Origin: Symbiodinium natans
Taxonomy: Eukaryota; Sar; Dinophyceae; Suessiales; Symbiodiniaceae
DNA: 64,000 nt
Assembly (NCBI GenBank): GCA_905221605.1
Contig: CAJNDS010002079.1
Location: 831,001-895,000, forward strand
Reading direction: 5' to 3'
The number at the start of each line of letters is the position of its first letter. Position 1 is the first letter of the stretch. The notes under the pieces are model-generated. The model did not search any database. It was not told the origin of the DNA and was given only the letters and a program-made list of their open reading frames with translations. This document shows, piece after piece, positions 1-11,033 of this stretch. The position numbers and the translations under genes are program-made.

Positions 1-132
1 CCGACAAAGTTGTTCCTACCCTTTCCCGTTTTGTGTGGTATTTGCATCACTTTTCCAGGGTGCCAAGGGGATCCCGGCAAGTTTTGACCGGCAAAGTTGC
101 TCCTGCCCCAGGCCCTCCTGGGCCCCAAGAAG

Positions 133-495
133 CAATGAAACATAAGAAACAGATGAAGGATGAAGCAGATGAAGCAGATCATGAAGATGATGAAGATGAT
201 GGAGATGATGAAGATGAGGAAGATGATGAAGATGATGAAGATGATGAAAATGATGAAGATGATGAAGATGATGAAGATGATGAAGATGATGATGAAGCTG
301 ATTGGGATCATTGATGTCAAGGATGCACATGAAACATATTGGAACAACCGTGGAGATGAGAGAGATGATGGGGATGATGAAAAAAGATGATGAAGATGAT
401 GAAGATGATGATGATAGATGATGAAGATGATGACGATAATGAAGATGATGATGATGATGCGGATGAGGATGAGGATGATGATGATGAAGCTGATT
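133..495. repeat. GAT/GAA trinucleotide microsatellite
   Basis: A run of GATGAA, GATGAT and GAAGAT units, slightly degenerate and broken near 300-360. It opens long His-, Met- or Asp/Glu-only frames on both strands. These are low-complexity translations and I do not call them genes. Confidence 0.9.
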
Positions 496-499
496 GAGG

Positions 500-2845
500 G
501 GGCCCTCCCGCAGGAGGAATTAAATAATTTAAATATGAAGGCCCCGATTTAAATATGAATATTTAATTCGGGGCCTTCATATTTAAATTATTTAATTCCT
601 CCTGCGGGAGGAAGCCCGGCCCCCCCCCCCTCCAGGATTTAAATTATTTAAATTATTTAAATTATTTAATTCCCGGGCCCGATTTAAATAATTTAAATAT
701 GAAGCTCCCGAATTAAATATTCATATTTAAACCGTGGCCTTCATATTTAAATTATTTAAATCGGGCCCGGGAATTAAATAATTTAAATAATTTAAATAAT
801 TTAAATCCTGGAGGGGGGGGGGGCCTCCTCCCCCAGGAGGAATTCAATAATTTAAATATGAAGGCCTCGATTTAAATATGAATATTTAATTCGGGGCCTT
901 CATATTTAAATTATTTAATTCCTCCTGCAAAAGGAGGCCCGGCCCCCCCCCCTCCCGGATTTAAATTATTTAAATTATTTAAATTATTTAAATTATTTAA
1001 ATTATTTAAATTATTTAAATTATTTAATTCCCGGGCCCGAATTAAATGATTTAAATATGAAGCTCCCGAATTAAATATTCATATCTAAACCGTGGCCTTC
1101 ATATTTAAATTATTTAAATCGGGCCCGGGAATTAAATAATTTAAATAATTTAAATCCTGGAGGGGGGGGGGCCTCCTCCCCCAGGAGGAATTAAATAATT
1201 TAAATATGAAGGCCTCGATTTAAATATGAATATTTAATTCGGGGCCTTCATATTTAAATTATTTAATTCCTCCTGCAAAAGGAGGCCCGGCCCCCCCCCC
1301 TCCCGGATTTAAATTATTTAAATTATTTAAATTATTTAAATTTTTTGAATTATTTAATTCCCGGGCCCGAATTAAATAATTTAAATATGAAGCTCCCGAA
1401 TTAAATATTCATATTTAAATCGTGGCCTTCATATTTAAATTATTTAAATCGGGCCCGGGAATTAAATAATTTAAATAATTTAAATAATTTAAAAAATTTA
1501 AATAATTTAAATATTTTAAATCCTGGAGGGGGGGGGGCCGGGCCTCCTCCCGCAGGAGGAATTAAATAATTTAAATATGAAGGCCCCGAATTAAATATTC
1601 ATATTTAAGTCGGGGCCTTCATATTTAAATTATTTAATTCTTCCTGCGGGAGGAGGCCCGCCCCCCCCCTCCAGGATTTAAATTATTTAAATTATTTAAT
1701 TCCCGGGCCCGAATTAAATAATTTAAATATGAAGCTCCCGAATTAAATATTCATATTTAAATCGTGGCCTTCGTATTTAAATTATATAAATCGGGCCCGG
1801 GAATTAAATAATTTAAATAATTTAAATAGTTTAAATAATTTAAATAATTTAAATCTGGGAGGGGGGGGGGCCGGGCCTCCTCCCGCAGGAGGAATTAAAT
1901 AATTTAAATATGAAGGCCCCGAATTAAATATTAATATTTAATTCGGGGCCTTCATATTTAAATTATTTAATTCCTCCTGCGGGAGGAGGCCCGGCCCCCC
2001 CCCCTCCAGGATTTAAAATATTTAAATTATTTAAATTATTTAAATTATTTAATTCCCGGGCCCGATTTAAATAATTTAAATATGAAGGCCACGATTTAAA
2101 TATGAACATTTAATTCGGGAGCTTCATATTTAAATTATTTAAATCGGGCCCGGGAATTAAATAATTTAAATAATTTAAATAATCTAAATAATTTAAATAT
2201 TTTAAATCCTGGAGGGGGGGGGGCCGGGCCTCCTCCCGCAGGAGGAATTAAATAATTTAAATATGAAGGCCCCGAATTAAATATTAATATTTAATTCGGG
2301 GCCTTCATATTTAAATTATTTAATTCTTCCTGCGGGAGGAGGCCCGCCCCCCCCCCTCCAGGATTTAAATTATTTAAATTATTTAATTCCCGGGCCCGAA
2401 TTAAATAATTTAAATATGAAGCTCCCGAATTAAATAGTCATATTTAAATCGTGGCCTTCATATTTAAATTATTTAAATCGGGCCCGGGAATTAAATAATT
2501 TAAATAATTTAAATAATTTAAATAATTTAAATCCTGGAGGGGGGGGGACGGGCCTCCTCCCGCAGGAAGAATTAAATAATTTAAATATGAAGGCCCCGAA
2601 TTAAATATGAATATTTAATTCGGGGCCTTCATATTTAAATTATTTAATTCCTCCGCGGGAGGAGGCCCGGCCCCCCCCCCTCCAGGATTTAAATTATTTA
2701 AATTATTTAAATTATTTAAATTATTTAAATTATTTAAATTATTTAAATTATTTAATTCCCGGGCCCGAATTAAATAATTTAAATATGAAGCTCCAGAATT
2801 AAATATTCATATTTAAATCGGGGCCTTCATATTTAATTCAGGCCT
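500..2845. repeat. Tandem array of AT-rich palindromes with C/G-tract borders
   Basis: About six and a half imperfect units of roughly 325-365 bp. Each unit alternates two large palindromes. One has arms running from CCTCCTCCCGCAGGAGG through TTTAAATAT to a GGCCCCGAATT centre. The other is built from ATTTAAATT runs, CCCGGGCCC and GAAGCTCCCG. Units are joined by tracts of 8-12 C followed by tracts of 8-12 G. The number of AATTTAAATT repeats varies between units. No coding frame is seen. Confidence 0.9.
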
Positions 2846-2981
2846 GGGACCCCCCCCTAGGACCTAAAATAGGGTCTATTTGGAAGTTGGCTCTTGTAAA
2901 TAAGTATACGTTTTGGGGCCTTTTTTCCTCTTGTGAACACGAGTGCCAGCTTCCAAAAAAACCCTATTTAAGCTGCACACC

Positions 2982-3095
2982 CCGCCCACCCCCCCCCCCC
3001 CCCCCCCCCCCCCCTCCCCTCCCCACCACCACGGACCACCACCACAGGACCACCACCACCACGGGACCACCACCACCACCACGGGACCCCCCCCC
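2982..3095. repeat. Poly-C tract and CCACCACCACGGGA minisatellite
   Basis: A C tract of more than 20 bases near 2990-3014 is followed by CCACCACCACGGGACCACC-type units. The tract creates Pro-rich and Gly-rich shadow frames. Confidence 0.85.
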
Positions 3096-3097
3096 CG

Positions 3098-3190
3098 CCT
3101 AGGGTTTAGGGGTTAGGGTTTAGGGTTTACGGTTTAGGGCTTAGGGTTTAGGGGTTTAGGGTTTAGGGTGTAGGGTTTAGGGTTTAGGGT
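3098..3190. repeat. Interstitial telomere-like repeat (TTTAGGG)
   Basis: Degenerate TTTAGGG/TTAGGG units at the boundary between the poly-C region and the 47-bp array. This is the first of many such blocks in the window. Confidence 0.9.
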
Positions 3191-3324
3191 TATATAAGGA
3201 CAACCATATATAGGGGTGGCCAAAAAGTTGAAAGACTACCTTGTCTAGGGCTTTGTAGTTGTTTTCAGCTTTCTTGTTTTTTTGTAAAAGCATTTTTCCG
3301 CTTAGCAACAATAGACAAGAGGTG

Positions 3325-3895
3325 AAACATCGTCACTACAACGACTAAGTAGTTTAAGAAAATTTTCGCCCGGCTTTGGTCACTAAAACGACTAACTACT
3401 TTAGGAAATGTGTCGCCCGGCTTTGGTCACTAAAGCGACTAACTACTTTAGGACATGTGACGCCCGGTTTTGGTCACCAAAACGAGTAACTACTTTAGGA
3501 CATGTGTCGCCCGGTTTTGGTCACTAAAACGACGAACTAGTTTAGGAAATGTGTCGCCCGGTTTTGGTCTCAAAAACTACTAACTAATTTAGGAAAAAAA
3601 GTGTCGCCCGGCTTTGGTCACTAACACGACACTAACTACTTTAGGAAATGTGTCGCCCGGCTTTGGCCACTAAAACGATTAACTACTTTAGGAATTGTGT
3701 CGCCCGGTTTTGGCCACTAAAACGACTAACTACTTTAGGAAATGTGTCGCCCGGCTTTGGCCACAGAAACGACGACCTAGTTTAGGAAATGTGTCGCCCG
3801 GTTTTGGCCACTAAAACAACTAACTACTATGGGAAATGTGTCGCCCGGCTCTGGTCACCAAAACGACACTAACTACTTTAGGAAATGTGTTGCCC
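3325..3895. repeat. 47-bp tandem repeat, about 12 copies
   Basis: The landmark CGCCCGG recurs at 3367, 3414, 3461, 3508, 3555, 3605, 3654, 3701, 3748, 3795 and 3842, a spacing of 47 with occasional 49-50. The unit reads roughly CGCCCGGCTTTGGTCACTAA, then AACGACTAACTACTTTAGG, then AAATGTGT. Substitutions are scattered and no coding frame is conserved. Confidence 0.93.
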
Positions 3896-4660
3896 GGCCT
3901 CAATGTCCAAAACACATATTTGAGCAACAGGGGCCAAAGCTGAAAGAGGCCACCCGCCACAACTGGGCTTTCGCCCAAAGTCATGTAGCTAAACAGGCCA
4001 CCCCCCTGGAATGTCCAAAACATGTATTTGAACAAAAGGGGCCAAAACTGAAAGAGGCCACCCGCCACAGCTGGGTTTTGCCCAAAGCCCTGTAACTAAA
4101 GAGGCCAGCCCTCTTCAATGTCCACACTCAAAAACAACATATTTACGGAATCTCTTCCCAAATCTCTTCCCAAATCTGTTACTGTTACGGGCCATTTTGA
4201 CAGTCACCCCTTCATAAAGAGGCCAGGGGGGTGGTCTCTTTAGTTACAGGACTGTGGGCGAAAGCCCAGCTTTGGCAGGTGGCCTCTTTCAGCTTTGGCC
4301 CCCCCTACTCAAACATGTGCTTTGGACATTCAGGGGGGGTGGCCTCTTTAGGTACAGGACTTTGGGCGAAAGACCACTTGTGGCAGGTGGCCTCTTTCAG
4401 CTTTGGCCCCTACTCAAACATGCGCTTGGGGGGGTGGTTGTGGCAGGTGGCCTCTTTCAGCTTTGGCCGGGTTCCTAAACCCTGAACCCTGAAAATATTT
4501 ACGGAATCTCTTCCCAAATCTGTTTCTGTCACGGGCCTGCGGGGGTCCCAATTTCCTGAACCCTAAAAATATTTACGGAATCTCTTCCCAAATCTGTTTC
4601 TGTTACGGGCCATTTTGACAGTTACCCCTTCATAAAGAGGCCATTGCCTGAAATAAGGTC
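3895..4660. repeat. Inverted-repeat complex with GAAAGAGGCCACC modules
   Basis: Between 3900 and 4110 a module containing CCAAAAC, GGGGCCAAAGCTGAAAGAGG and CACCCGCCACA occurs twice. The reverse complement of the same module occurs at about 4210-4470. A second motif, TTTACGGAATCTCTTCCC followed by GTTACGGGCCATTTTGACAG, recurs at 4143, 4498 and 4570. The whole is a large imperfect palindrome, probably a non-autonomous element. The frames inside it are repeat translations. Confidence 0.75.
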
Positions 4661-5189
4661 TAGGGTTTAGGGTTTAGGGTTTAGGGCAGTTTAGGGTTTA
4701 GGGTTTAGGGTGTAGGGCTTAGGGTTTAGGAGTACCGGGCCGGGCTTGCCGGGAAGAACCCACAACCTGGAAATGTTTAGGGCTCTACCTTTCAAGGGTT
4801 TCGAGAATACCCCAAAGAAACTCTAGGTTTAGGGTTTCGGGTTTAGGAGTACCCTGGGCCGGGCTTGCAACCATAAGATGCAATTACCTCAGGGCAGCAG
4901 CTCGCGACTCCAAGCCAAAACCCTCAAAACCGGATTTCCAAAACATTGCAGCGCCTTCGGCAGATTCCTAAAAAAAGGCTTATAGCATTTTGGGTGGCTC
5001 AGATGAGTACGAGAACCTTGAACCCTAAACCCTAAAAACCCTCAAACCCTCAAACCCTTAAAGTTTTAGGAAAGACCCCGCAAGGTCAGACAGGCATCCG
5101 CGGGTGTTGCGTGCTGTCCTGGCAGAGAAAGAGCGGCCCTCAATCGCCGAAATCTCGAGAGCCTTCATGGGTATTTGCCAAAATAGGGC

Positions 5190-5268
5190 CCTAAACCCTA
5201 AACCCTAAACCCTAAACTCTAAACCCTAAACCCTAAACCCTAAACCCTAAACCCTAAACCCTTAATAT
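5190..5268. repeat. Interstitial telomere-like repeat (CCCTAAA)
   Basis: About ten units, nearly perfect. The orientation is opposite to the block at 3098. Confidence 0.9.
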
Positions 5269-5582
5269 ACCTCCAAGATAGGATAGTCCTTATTATCGGA
5301 ACCCGAACCGATCTTCGGAAACACCCTCACGGGGTGGGTTTAGGGGTTTGGCATTTTAGCGTTTAGGGTTTGTAGGGTTCAGGGGCTCCCCAAGACTCCC
5401 AAAAAGCCCCCAAGACTCCTAAAGCCCCACAAAGGGTTTAGGGTTTAGGGTTTAGGGTTGTAGGGAATGAGGGAATCCCCGCAAAGGGTTTCGAAATCGG
5501 AGAAACCTTCATCTTAGCACCTTATCCCCGAAAGCTGCCCAGAGCTGCCCCAAGCCGGGTTTAGACCCCTAGACCCGAATTA

Positions 5583-5876
5583 GTAATTGCTTAAGAACCC
5601 CACCCAAAAAAAACCAACAACATGTTCTTCCTTTTTAGTGTAATATAGGGATTCTATATCTATATATATGTATATTATTTGCTTTAAATTCTTTTGGGCT
5701 CTTATAAGGGTAATATAGGGATGATAGGTGTTGTTATTCTTTTGGGGTTAAAAAGACTTCCTTTTTCGGGGAATATAGGGATTATTGCTTCTTTTTCTTT
5801 TGGGGTTCGTTTTATCTTTTCTTCTTTTTTGGGGGGTGGGGGGGGGGGGGTTCTTAAGCAAATAGTTGCTAATCTC
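5583..5876. mobile_element. Palindromic element, family F, long copy
   Basis: The left end, AATTAGTAATTGCTTAAGAA followed by CCCC, is mirrored at the right end by GGGGTTCTTAAGCAAATAG. The interior contains three copies of an 'ATATAGGGATT...TTCTTTTGGGG' motif, a TATATATG run and a long G tract. Related short copies lie at 32086, 54040 and 62585. No transposase is present. Confidence 0.7.
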
Positions 5877-5995
5877 CCCTAAACCCTAAACCCCAAACCC
5901 TAATCCCAAACCCAAAACACCCTGTCCTGAGCTTCGACGAGGTAGAAATGGGGCAGGGACCAGACCTGAGGGAAGTTCAACAGTGGAGGGGGAAC

Positions 5996-6115
5996 CCTAA
6001 ACCCTAAACCCTAAACCCTAAACCCTAAACCCTAAACCCTAAACCCTCAACCCTCAACCCTCAACCCTAAACCCTAAACCCTAAACCCTAAACCCTAAAC
6101 CCTAAACCCTACTCC
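5996..6115. repeat. Interstitial telomere-like repeat (CCCTAAA)
   Basis: About sixteen units, a few of them CCCTCAA. The 5.9-7.6 kb stretch around it is mostly degenerate ITS with no frame I would call. Confidence 0.9.
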
Positions 6116-7401
6116 ACCCTGCAAGCCCTAAGACCCTGAACCTGATAATTCCCCAAGCCCCTACTAAACCCCTTGAACACCCTAAACCCTTAAATCAAAA
6201 CCAGCGCAAACCCTCAACCCTCAACTCCCAAACCTAGACAACTACAGCCATATACGCATCCAAAGAGAACCCCAAAACCCCAAACCCCAAACCCTAACCC
6301 TTTTCGAGGGTGCCTGGACCCAACTAGATCCGGCAGCTAGTCATCCCTGAATCGGTCAACGGCACTGAACCCTCAAGAGTTTAGAGAGAGGGAGAGAAAG
6401 GGGGATATAAGGTACCCTCATTCCCACCTAAGAACCGGTAAGTCGAGGGCACTAGCGTCTCGGCTGCAGGTGGGGAGGAAGAAGCGGCTGAGCAACTCGA
6501 TCTTTGTATAGGCCCTTAAGTTTTGGAACCCTTCTATACCATCTACCCTAGACTTCAGAACCCAGGGATTATATAAAGGGACCATGCAAGTACCCTTAAA
6601 CCCTAAACCGGGTGCCAACCCGCCCGAGGTCGCTGCATAAGGTATGTTGTTCGAAGCCGCCGTGAGGTCGAACCTGTCTTTCCGCGGGTTGAGGATTTAC
6701 GGATTTAGGGGCCAGAAGGCGAAGGGTGGAAGACCATGGTGAAAGGTACACAACCTCTCGCCTCTGCCAGAACGGGGTTTGGGTTTAAGGTTAAGGGGTC
6801 TAAACCCTAAACCCTAAACCCTCAACCCTAAACCCTAAACCCTTGAGGGTTCAGGGCTGAGGGATTGAGGTCCACAAGATGGGACACGTCTAGAATGCCA
6901 TATGCCCAACCCCAAGAGCTTGAGACGAAACTTAGAACACATAAACAACCAACTCTTGGGGCTTAGGGTCTAGGGTTTAATTAGGGTTTAGGGTTTATGG
7001 GTTTAGGGTTCAGGGTTCGGGGGGTAGGTTTGGGATTGTTTAGGGTTTAGGGTTTAGGGTTTAGGGTTTAGGGTGTAGGGTTTAGGGTTTAGGGTTAAGG
7101 GTTCGGGGGGTAGGTTTGGGATTGTTTAGGGTTTAGGGTTTAGGGTTTAGGGTTTAGGGTTTAGGGTGTACGTTCGAAGGGTAGGTTTGGGATTCAGGTT
7201 GAAGCTGTAGGTTTTCGGGCTTAGGTCTGTTTGGGGTTTAGGCTTTCCGGCTTCGGTGTGCTTGGGGTTGGGGTAAGGTTTGGGGCTTCGGGACTTCGGG
7301 ATGGACTAGGTTTTAGGGTTTAGAGTGAGGACCTGTGAAAGACGTGAGCGATGTCAACAGTGGCAGGCGTCCTAAAGCGCGCCTGGACCGAAGCAAGTGG
7401 T

Positions 7402-7595
7402 CCTAGGGTTTAGGGGTTTAGGGGTTTAGGGGGTTTAGGGGTTTAGGGGTTTAGAGGTTTAGGGGTTGAGGGGTTTAGGGGTTTAGGGGTTTAGGGGTTT
7501 AGGGGTTTAGGGGTTTAGGGGTTTAGGGGTTTAGAGGTTTAGGGGTTTAGGGGTTTAGGGGTTTAGGGGTTTAGGGCTTAGGGTTTAGGGGTTTA
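7402..7595. repeat. Array of the 8-base variant TTTAGGGG
   Basis: More than twenty units of TTTAGGGG instead of TTTAGGG, with rare TTTAGAGG and TTGAGGGG. The same 8-mer variant forms separate arrays at 24096, 31220 and 62890. Confidence 0.92.
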
Positions 7596-7614
7596 AGGGT
7601 CCAAGACCTTCCAG

Positions 7615-7712
7615 CAGTACTTGAAGGTTCAGGGTACTTATTCACCCAATAAAAACTCGCCTAGTTGCAACCATATTAGGGCACTTAAGGGGCTTACAAG
7701 TGGATGATCAGC
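7615..7712. mobile_element. Family C element, fragment
   Basis: Contains GGTACTTATTCACCCAAT and then CCATATTAGGGCACTTAAGG GGCTTACAAGTGG, matching the core of the family C palindrome at 54682-54950. Confidence 0.55.
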
Positions 7713-8011
7713 ACCGTTACGATTGGCTCAAAAAAGTAAGCATGGCTCCACTTTTCTTCCGGAAAACTGGTCTGGGTGGCCCTGGAAGCAGGAAGAGTGC
7801 TTCTAAATAGGGACCTCTCTTACAACCCCTAAACCCTAAACCCTAAACCCTAAACCCTAAACCCCTAAACCCCTAAACAACCGATAAATATCATCTATCC
7901 CCAGGGGCCTAGCCAGATGAGTATGAGTTCCTTCCAAGTGAGACCTGCTGCGGACAGTTCGTGTCCAAGTCTACAGAAGGCACGTGCCTGTGCGGTCTTA
8001 GACCGGCACTC

Positions 8012-8150
8012 AATGGGTAGTTTTATGGGCCCTTCGTATGGTCCCTAACCTCCTTAAACGGGTTCTGATGTACGGGCACTTAAGTCTATAAGGGGTTTTA
8101 AGGAGTACCCTTTTAAGGGCCCATACTAAGGGACCATGTAACTACCCCAA
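8012..8150. mobile_element. Family B palindromic element
   Basis: The left arm GGGTAGTTTTATGGGCCCTT is mirrored by AAGGGCCCATACTAAGGGAC CATGTAACTACCC at the right. Copies of the same family lie near 14133, 19727, 46324, 54951, 56230, 56320 and 57764. Confidence 0.75.
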
Positions 8151-8218
8151 GAGGCACGTGTCAAAAAGAAACACTAGCACGCCGGCAAAAGGTTGTGCAT
8201 GTATGGAATTGTTGATGC

Positions 8219-8997
8219 TCAGTCCTCATAGACTTGCGAGGACATGGTTTGCTGAATGAGCTGCTCCAGCATGGCAACTGTCTTGGGGTCCTTGACTGCT
8301 TGAAGAAGACCTTAGTAGCCCAGGGACCATCTTGCAATAAGGGTATATACCCCCCCTTTTTTGGTTGGCTACTTGAAAAAAGCGAACCCGGAGCCCAAAA
8401 AAGGGTAAAGGGTACCCCTGGGCTACCAAGAGACTCGGCAGAGACGTCCAGCAAAGAGGCTCAAAGGGCTTGGGCTGCACGGGCGAAGGCATGGATGGTG
8501 ATGTCTTGCATGCGGTCTGCAAGTGGGAAGAGAAGAACTGCTCCATGCTCTCGCTCGAGACACCCGGGGTCACCAAGATCTCGACTCCCGCACTCTGCGT
8601 GTCTGCGAAGAGAGCTGCATGGTAAAGCATCTTCCGCGACCGTGCGACCACACACATGCTGACGTCGCAAGGCTGCTGGCTCTTGCTGATCCCTTGAATG
8701 ATGGGCTTCGTTTCTCGCCAGTCTGCGACGATCAGTTTGGCACCATTCCTGCCATCTTTGTCCTGCCAAGTGAGAAAGCCCGTCGCTTTCTTGTGGCAAA
8801 CGAACTTGCAACCCAACTTAGCCGCAAGGTGCTGCAACTTTCTGTGTTCCTCACGGTGTTCAGGCTTCAGGCAATGTTCGAAGCACCACACAAGCCACAC
8901 AGCAACTTCGGCCGGCCCATGAGATATAGGCATAGTAGCTTTCAGTATTGAAGCGGGGGAACAGGCGGTCTTGAGCACAGACGCCTGCTTTGGGATC
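8219..8997 (-). CDS. C-terminal exons of an uncharacterised dinoflagellate protein, split by an introner
   Basis: Two exons: 8997-8435 and 8310-8219, the latter ending in TGA. Together they give about 217 residues of the C-terminal part. The first exon follows an AG|G acceptor (GGATGCAG|G) and is open for 187 codons. It contains motifs such as VWLVWCFEHCLK, TWQDKDGRNGAKLIVADWRE and MCVVARSRKMLYHAALFAD. A Ser/Pro-rich linker follows, then the intron. The second exon encodes LLQAVKDPKTVAMLEQLIQQ and ends in SSQVYED. Removing 8434-8311 joins the frame exactly, which strongly supports the model. The ADWRE segment resembles something I recall from unnamed Symbiodinium proteins, but I cannot name the family. 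More 5' exons are probably upstream, toward 9-12 kb. Confidence 0.72.
8311..8434 (-). mobile_element. Family D introner, a 124-nt GT-AG intron
   Basis: On the minus strand the intron runs from GTCT at 8434 to AG at 8311. Terminal inverted repeats are CTTGGTAGCCCAGGG (8430-8416) and CCCTGGGCTACTAAG (8325-8311), 14 of 15 matching. The target duplication is GTCT (8434-8431 and 8310-8307). The GT donor lies in the duplicated target and the AG acceptor is the last two bases of the element. The interior contains the family D signature of CCTTTTTT, GGTTGGCTAC and GGGTATATACC. Confidence 0.8.
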
Positions 8998-9558
8998 CTG
9001 CATCCTTGAACTCTTTCGAGTATAAGGGTTTAGGGTTTAGGGTTTAGGGTTTAGGAGAACTTCAGGAAGGGACTTCCGAGCAAGGCCGTTGGGGTTAGGT
9101 TTAGGGTTATAAGTTAGGCTTCTCTAAGGGTAGCCCTGAACCTGAAATCGATGGAATCACATTATCCCGGTGTACGTCTACATGAAGGGTTTAGGGTTTA
9201 AGGCTACCCATCTGCTCGTGGGTACAATAGACCCGAATCTTCACTGAAGGTGCTAAGGTTCTGGATTTCGGTGGTTTCCGGTTTTCGGCCCTGCTCTAAG
9301 GGGCCCGAGAAACGCCCAAGCCACTGCAGTCCTAAACTCTTGAACCCAACAACCTGAAACACCTTAAACCCTAAACCCCAAACCCCAAAAACCCAAAACC
9401 CCAGAAACCATAAAATCTAGACCCTGAATCCTGGGACTCTAAACCCTACTCCCCTTCCCTTGAATCCCCAAACCCTGATCCGTACTAAGCTCGCGGCATC
9501 CCCGGCAAGACGTCGCAATCAGAGCCGCGATTGAGGACCCCAGACTGACGTTCACAGG

Positions 9559-9707
9559 TTGGGATGTTCCCTAGGGATTGTAGTACCATTATAATTAGGG
9601 TTTAGGGCTTAGGGTATGTTCCCAATTATATAGACAATGCTTAATAGGGATTATAGTACCCCCTATATTCCGTATTAAGGACTGTTAGTATAACGGGGAA
9701 CATCCCA
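9559..9707. mobile_element. Family A palindromic element (A1)
   Basis: TTGGGATGTTCCC at the left and GGGGAACATCCCA at the right, with an inner AAGGACTGTTAGTA arm and an ITS scrap in the middle. No clear target duplication. The 26 bases before it (from 9533) match those before the partial copy at 50857, so a longer segment was copied. Confidence 0.75.
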
Positions 9708-10381
9708 GAGCACAGGACTTTCCATGCCGAGTTGGGGGGTTTCCGCGCGGCTTGGGGGTTTAGGTTTTAGGGTTTAGGGTTTAGGGTTTGGGGTTTGGGG
9801 TTTGGGGTTAAGGGGTTAAGGGGTTTAGGGTTTAGGATCGCGTGGGTTGAAGGGATTGGGTTTAGGATTTAGGGCTCCTGCGTTTGCGAATCTAGACGAG
9901 CCAAAGTTGTTGCAGTAGAACATGCACAGTTAAGCGTGAGAGTTTGGTGTTGAAGGAGACGGAGAAGGTCCTCACCTAGGCTTGTCTTTGGGAATTCCTA
10001 AAGCTTTAAACTCTAAGCCGCAAACCCTAAACCCTAAACCCTGAAGCCTGAACCCTAATTAAACTCTAAACCCTACGTACCCAATGGGCCCTGAACCAAG
10101 GCGGGCGTCAGCATGAGACAGCAGCTACAAATGTGCTTGGGCAAGGGGGGGGGGTTTCGACCGACGGCGGGTAGGTGACGTAGTAGCACCTAATAACGTC
10201 AGCACTCCCTAAACCTAAACCCTAGACCCTGAACTCGAAACCCTAAACCCTAAGCACCAGACCCTAAACCACAAACCCTCAACCCTAAACCCTGATAAAC
10301 TTAGCAAGGGGTATGTGGGTCAGCCCATGGAATGACCTGCGCAAACCCCTCCCCCAAGAATCACTAAAGAGCTTGTGGCCC

Positions 10382-10440
10382 CTAAACCCTAAACCCTAAA
10401 CCCTAAACCCTAAACCCTAAACCCTAAACCCTAAACCCTC
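10382..10440. repeat. Interstitial telomere-like repeat (CCCTAAA)
   Basis: Eight nearly perfect units. Confidence 0.88.
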
Positions 10441-10547
10441 GGGTTTTGTGTTTCGGGTTTAGGGTTTGGGGTTTGAGCATGTCTGGCCCCCCGAAAAACC
10501 TGAAACTCTGAAACCCTGTAAGCCCTACAGACCCGTAAAGCCTGTAC

Positions 10548-10622
10548 TTGGTGCGCAGGAACCATATATTATAATAAGGGCACCCTTTTTGGGGTTGGTT
10601 ACCGCTGGGCTACCAAGAATAA
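10548..10622. mobile_element. Family D element, degenerate copy
   Basis: CTTGGTGCGCAGG at the left and GCTGGGCTACCAAG at the right, with the family core AAGGGCACCCTTTTTGGGG then TTGGTTACC between. No flanking coding frame or clear duplication is visible, so its role as an intron is not supported here. Confidence 0.55.
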
Positions 10623-10813
10623 TTTTCTTGGGTTATATAAATAAAATCAACAAAAAATCCTGAGGGGGGGTATAGTTTATAGGGTTGAGAGTTTCGAGTT
10701 GGAGGTTTAGGGCTTAAGGCTTAGAGTTTTCAGTGTCGAGTTTGGGCCCTCAACCCCAAACCCGACACCGCCTCAATCCCTAAACCCTGAACCCTAAACC
10801 CTAAACCCTAAAC

Positions 10814-10927
10814 CCTGGGTCTGGGGTGGGGGCCCGCCTCAGACATGGACTTAAAAACCGCATCGCAGTTGAAAGCCAGGCGCGCCTGCCCAAGTCTGCG
10901 CGGCTTCCGAGGTTCGACCATGAGCGT
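10814..10927 (-). CDS. Candidate exon, basic protein segment
   Basis: Open on the minus strand from an ATG at 10921, reading MVEPRKPRRLGQARLAFNCD and then AVFKSMSEAGP. It ends at AGG|GTTTAGGG, where the neighbouring ITS would supply a GT donor. No family recognised. The support is composition and the donor only. Confidence 0.35.
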
Positions 10928-11033
10928 TTAGGGTTTAGGGTTTAGGGTTTAGGGTTTAGGGTTTAGGGTTTAGGGTTTAGGGTTTAGGGTTTAGGGTTTA
11001 GGGTTTAGGGTTTAGGGTTTAGGGTTTAGGGGT
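10924..11033. repeat. Interstitial telomere-like repeat (TTTAGGG)
   Basis: About fifteen nearly perfect units. Confidence 0.93.

Noticed and set aside
16-390. His-rich, Met/Lys-rich and Asp/Glu-rich frames at the window start
   Set aside because: All are translations of the GAT/GAA microsatellite in different frames.
3829-4485. Overlapping frames of 74-88 codons in the inverted-repeat complex
   Set aside because: Both strands give the same repeated peptides because the DNA is an inverted tandem repeat.
5694-5882. Plus-strand frame MGSYKGNIGMIGVV
   Set aside because: Lies entirely inside the family F palindrome and its internal repeats, with no splice or family support.
8234-8951. Plus-strand frames of up to 142 codons opposite the minus-strand gene
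   Set aside because: Antisense shadows. They run through the introner and do not give a continuous protein when it is removed.
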